From: DAOUMF01 sp034411955
GTDB lineage: Bacteria > Chloroflexota > Dehalococcoidia > SM23-28-2 > RBG-16-64-32
Assembly (NCBI GenBank): GCA_034411955.1
Contig: DAOUMF010000076.1
Span: 1-22,847, forward strand
Length of the DNA stretch: 22,847 nt
Direction: 5' to 3'
How positions within the stretch are numbered: the first letter of the stretch is position 1; every line of letters begins with the position of its first letter. Below the pieces are notes generated by a model. The model had not been told where the DNA came from, ran no database searches, and saw nothing but the letters and a program-made list of their open reading frames with translations. Positions 21,087 through 22,847 of this stretch are shown here, piece after piece. The translations under genes and the position numbers were made by a program.

Positions 21087-22456
21087 GCGAGAGGGCGTGC
21101 GTTGTCGTGGTCGGCGGCGGCCTGGCGGGCATCGCTGCGGCCTGTGAGCTGGCCGAGGCTGGCCTAAAGGTGACGCTGGCGGAGAAGCGACCGTTCCTTG
21201 GCGGTCGCTCCTATTCCTACCTGGACAAGCGGTCAGGGATGGAGGTCGACAACGGGCAGCACGTGTTCCTGGGTTGCTGCACGGAGTACATACGGCTGTT
21301 GAAGCGGCTGGGTGTGTGGCACAAGGTTCACCTGCAAAAGCGGCTGCACCTCCGGGTGATCGATAAGGTGTGGGGTGAGAGCGTGCTGGAGAGCCGGACG
21401 CTGCCGCCGCCGCTACACCTGCTGCCCTCGCTGCTGCGGTTCCGCTCCCTTTCACCCACCGAGAAGGCCCGCGCTGCTTACGCAATGGCCCGCATACGGT
21501 CGCTGGATCGAGCGGCCCGTCGGGACTTGGACGGCATTACCTTCGCCGACTGGCTGCGGGCTCAGGGCCAGACGGAGAACGCGATCCGCGGCTTCTGGAG
21601 CCTCATCGTCCTGCCGACGCTGAACGGGGACATCACGGCGGTCAGCGCTGACCTGGCCCTAATGGTGTTCCAGGAAGGGTTCCTGCGCGACCGGAACGGC
21701 GCCAACGTGGGCTGGGCCAACGTGGGACTGTCGGCCCTGCTGGCGCAGGCGGCCCGGAAGTTCATCGAGTCCCGCGGCGGCGAGGTGCGCCTGGGCCAGG
21801 GGATCACCGGCTTGCATCTGGAGGACGGGCGCGTGGCGGTGAGCGGCCCTGGCCAGGAGGCCGAGTACGTGGTGGTGGCCGTGGAACCACGACCGCTAGC
21901 GGCGTTGCTACCGAAGCGGCTTCGCGTGGAGCCGTTCTTCGGGAGGATCGGGCATATCGGTACGTCGCCCATCGTGAACGTGCACATGTGGTATGACCGG
22001 CAGGTGACGGATATGAGGTTCGCGGCGGTCCTGAGTACGCCGTTACTGTGGGTGTTCAACAAGTCGCGGCTGGGGGGGCAGGAGGGGGAAGGTCAGTACT
22101 TGGACGTGTCCCTGAGCGGTGCCCAGGAGTTCATGGACATGTCCACTGGGGAGATCGTCGGTCTGTTCGGGCGCGAGGTGCAATCCCTGTTCCCACCGGC
22201 GCGGACGGCCCAGCTCAGACGGGCGCTGGTGGTGAAGCAGCGAGACGCTACTTTCGCGGCGCGACCGGGCGTCTCCCAACTGCGACCTAAGCAGCGGACT
22301 CCAGTGGGCAACCTGTTCCTGGCTGGCGATTGGACGGACACCGGCTGGCCAGCCACCATGGAGAGCGCCGTGCGCAGCGGCCTGCTGGCGGCGCGGGAGG
22401 TGACGCGAGCGGCGGGACGAACGGTCGCTCGGAAGGAGGTGATCAGAGCTACGTGA
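21083..22456 (+). CDS. hpnE: Hydroxysqualene dehydroxylase HpnE
   Basis: 457 aa. It is an FAD-dependent amine-oxidase-like protein that reduces hydroxysqualene to squalene, completing the HpnCDE route. The N-terminal dinucleotide motif is VVVGGGLAGIAAACELAEAG (8-27), followed by LGGRSYSYLD and DNGQHVFLGCC. The C-terminal FAD motif is LFLAGDWTDTGWPATMESAVRSGLLAA. The start is GTG at 21083, overlapping the hpnD stop, with AAGGAG at 9-nt spacing. The related phytoene desaturases share the fold; position after hpnCD fixes the call. ispH follows after 49 bp. Confidence 0.9.
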   Translation: MSERACVVVVGGGLAGIAAACELAEAGLKVTLAEKRPFLGGRSYSYLDKRSGMEVDNGQHVFLGCCTEYIRLLKRLGVWHKVHLQKRLHLRVIDKVWGESVLESRTLPPPLHLLPSLLRFRSLSPTEKARAAYAMARIRSLDRAARRDLDGITFADWLRAQGQTENAIRGFWSLIVLPTLNGDITAVSADLALMVFQEGFLRDRNGANVGWANVGLSALLAQAARKFIESRGGEVRLGQGITGLHLEDGRVAVSGPGQEAEYVVVAVEPRPLAALLPKRLRVEPFFGRIGHIGTSPIVNVHMWYDRQVTDMRFAAVLSTPLLWVFNKSRLGGQEGEGQYLDVSLSGAQEFMDMSTGEIVGLFGREVQSLFPPARTAQLRRALVVKQRDATFAARPGVSQLRPKQRTPVGNLFLAGDWTDTGWPATMESAVRSGLLAAREVTRAAGRTVARKEVIRAT

Positions 22457-22505
22457 GGCAGGAGTCATTAGCACTTGTCATACTTTGTCGCCTAGAGGGG
22501 TCAGG

Positions 22506-22847
22506 ATGAAGATCGTAAGAGCCAGGGCGCTGGGGTTCTGCTTCGGCGTTCGCCGCGCAATCGAGGTGGTGGCGGAGGTGGCTGAGGGGAGGGGATCCGT
22601 CGATAGCCTGGGCTCGATCGTGCACAACCCGGTGGTGATGGAGGGCCTGGCGGCCAAGGGGGTACAGGTAGTGCAGGGGCTGGACGATGTAAAGGGCGAC
22701 ACGGTGGCCGTGACGGCGCACGGTCGAGGGCCGGAGATCGTAGAGGAAGCGGCGCAGCGAGGGCTGGCGCTGATCGACGCCACCTGCCCAATCGTCCGGA
22801 AGTCGCAGAGGGCTGCCCCGGCCCGCTGCGCCCGCGGGGTCAGGGTG
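22506..22847 (+). CDS. ispH: 4-hydroxy-3-methylbut-2-enyl diphosphate reductase, 5' part (cut by window end)
   Basis: The first 114 codons. IspH is the last enzyme of the MEP pathway, making IPP and DMAPP with a 4Fe-4S cluster. Visible family marks are GFCFGVRRAIE (Cys12), SIVHNPVV (His40), VTAHGRGP (His72) and DATCP (Cys94). The third cluster cysteine lies beyond the window. The ATG at 22506 follows GAGGGG. The last dozen residues (after CPIVRKSQRAA) fit the family in frame but include unusual Pro and Cys; base errors at the contig edge are possible. It follows hpnE by 49 bp on the same strand, so precursor supply and squalene formation are probably co-expressed. Confidence 0.92.
   Translation, partial: MKIVRARALGFCFGVRRAIEVVAEVAEGRGSVDSLGSIVHNPVVMEGLAAKGVQVVQGLDDVKGDTVAVTAHGRGPEIVEEAAQRGLALIDATCPIVRKSQRAAPARCARGVRV

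Overview
The window is about 22.8 kb of GC-rich bacterial chromosome with densely packed genes on both strands. GTG starts are common: hpnC, hpnD, hpnE, glcD and probably glpK. Several promoters resemble sigma-70 promoters placed very close to the start codon. There is no phage, IS element, CRISPR array, rRNA or tRNA. The gene mix is glcDEF, a fused two-subunit 2-oxoacid:ferredoxin oxidoreductase, an F420-type luciferase-like enzyme, an AmmeMemoRadiSam radical SAM enzyme, hpnCDE and a hydrolase-cyclase fusion. This points to a Chloroflexota-like organism, perhaps near Dehalococcoidia, but that placement is inference from gene content only. KorAB suggests low-potential ferredoxin metabolism.

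Layout. (1) 60-2071, minus strand: an ECF sigma factor followed by a membrane-anchored probable anti-sigma factor, closed by a hairpin at 10-35. (2) 2479-3819, minus: an alpha/beta hydrolase fused to a class III nucleotide cyclase. (3) 3887-7945, minus: glcD-glcE-glcF, a three-subunit glycolate (or D-lactate-type) dehydrogenase. A 57-bp double hairpin (3863-3919), with the architecture of a REPIN, ends this operon and supplies the last ten codons of glcF. (4) 8139-10052, plus: a secreted or anchored beta-lactamase-fold protein lacking the catalytic Ser and Lys, with a long Pro/Thr tail, then a small SnoaL-like protein. (5) 10069-14049, mixed strands: glycerol kinase (minus), LLM oxidoreductase (plus), a DUF1059 protein and a zinc-free quinone oxidoreductase (both minus). 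Two near-identical 20-bp palindromes sit in front of the glpK and quinone oxidoreductase genes. (6) 14275-18601, plus: amrS, then korA(gamma-alpha)-korB-DUF2267. (7) 18598-18996, minus: a small soluble protein with two anti-sigma-type zinc fingers. (8) 19342 to the window edge, plus: hpnC-hpnD-hpnE joined by GTGA overlaps, then the 5' part of ispH.

How the genes fit together. IspH makes IPP and DMAPP, whose product FPP is turned into squalene by HpnD (presqualene diphosphate), HpnC (hydroxysqualene) and HpnE (squalene), so region 8 is an isoprenoid-to-squalene cluster. KorAB links 2-oxoacids and acyl-CoA to reduced ferredoxin, GlcDEF feeds two-carbon acids into central metabolism, and GlpK feeds glycerol. 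The sigma/anti-sigma pair, the cyclase and the orphan zinc-finger protein are signalling or regulatory genes with unknown signals. The most unusual features are the covarying REPIN-like element, the small palindromic repeats around and inside genes, and several regulatory or pseudo-enzyme proteins of unknown function.
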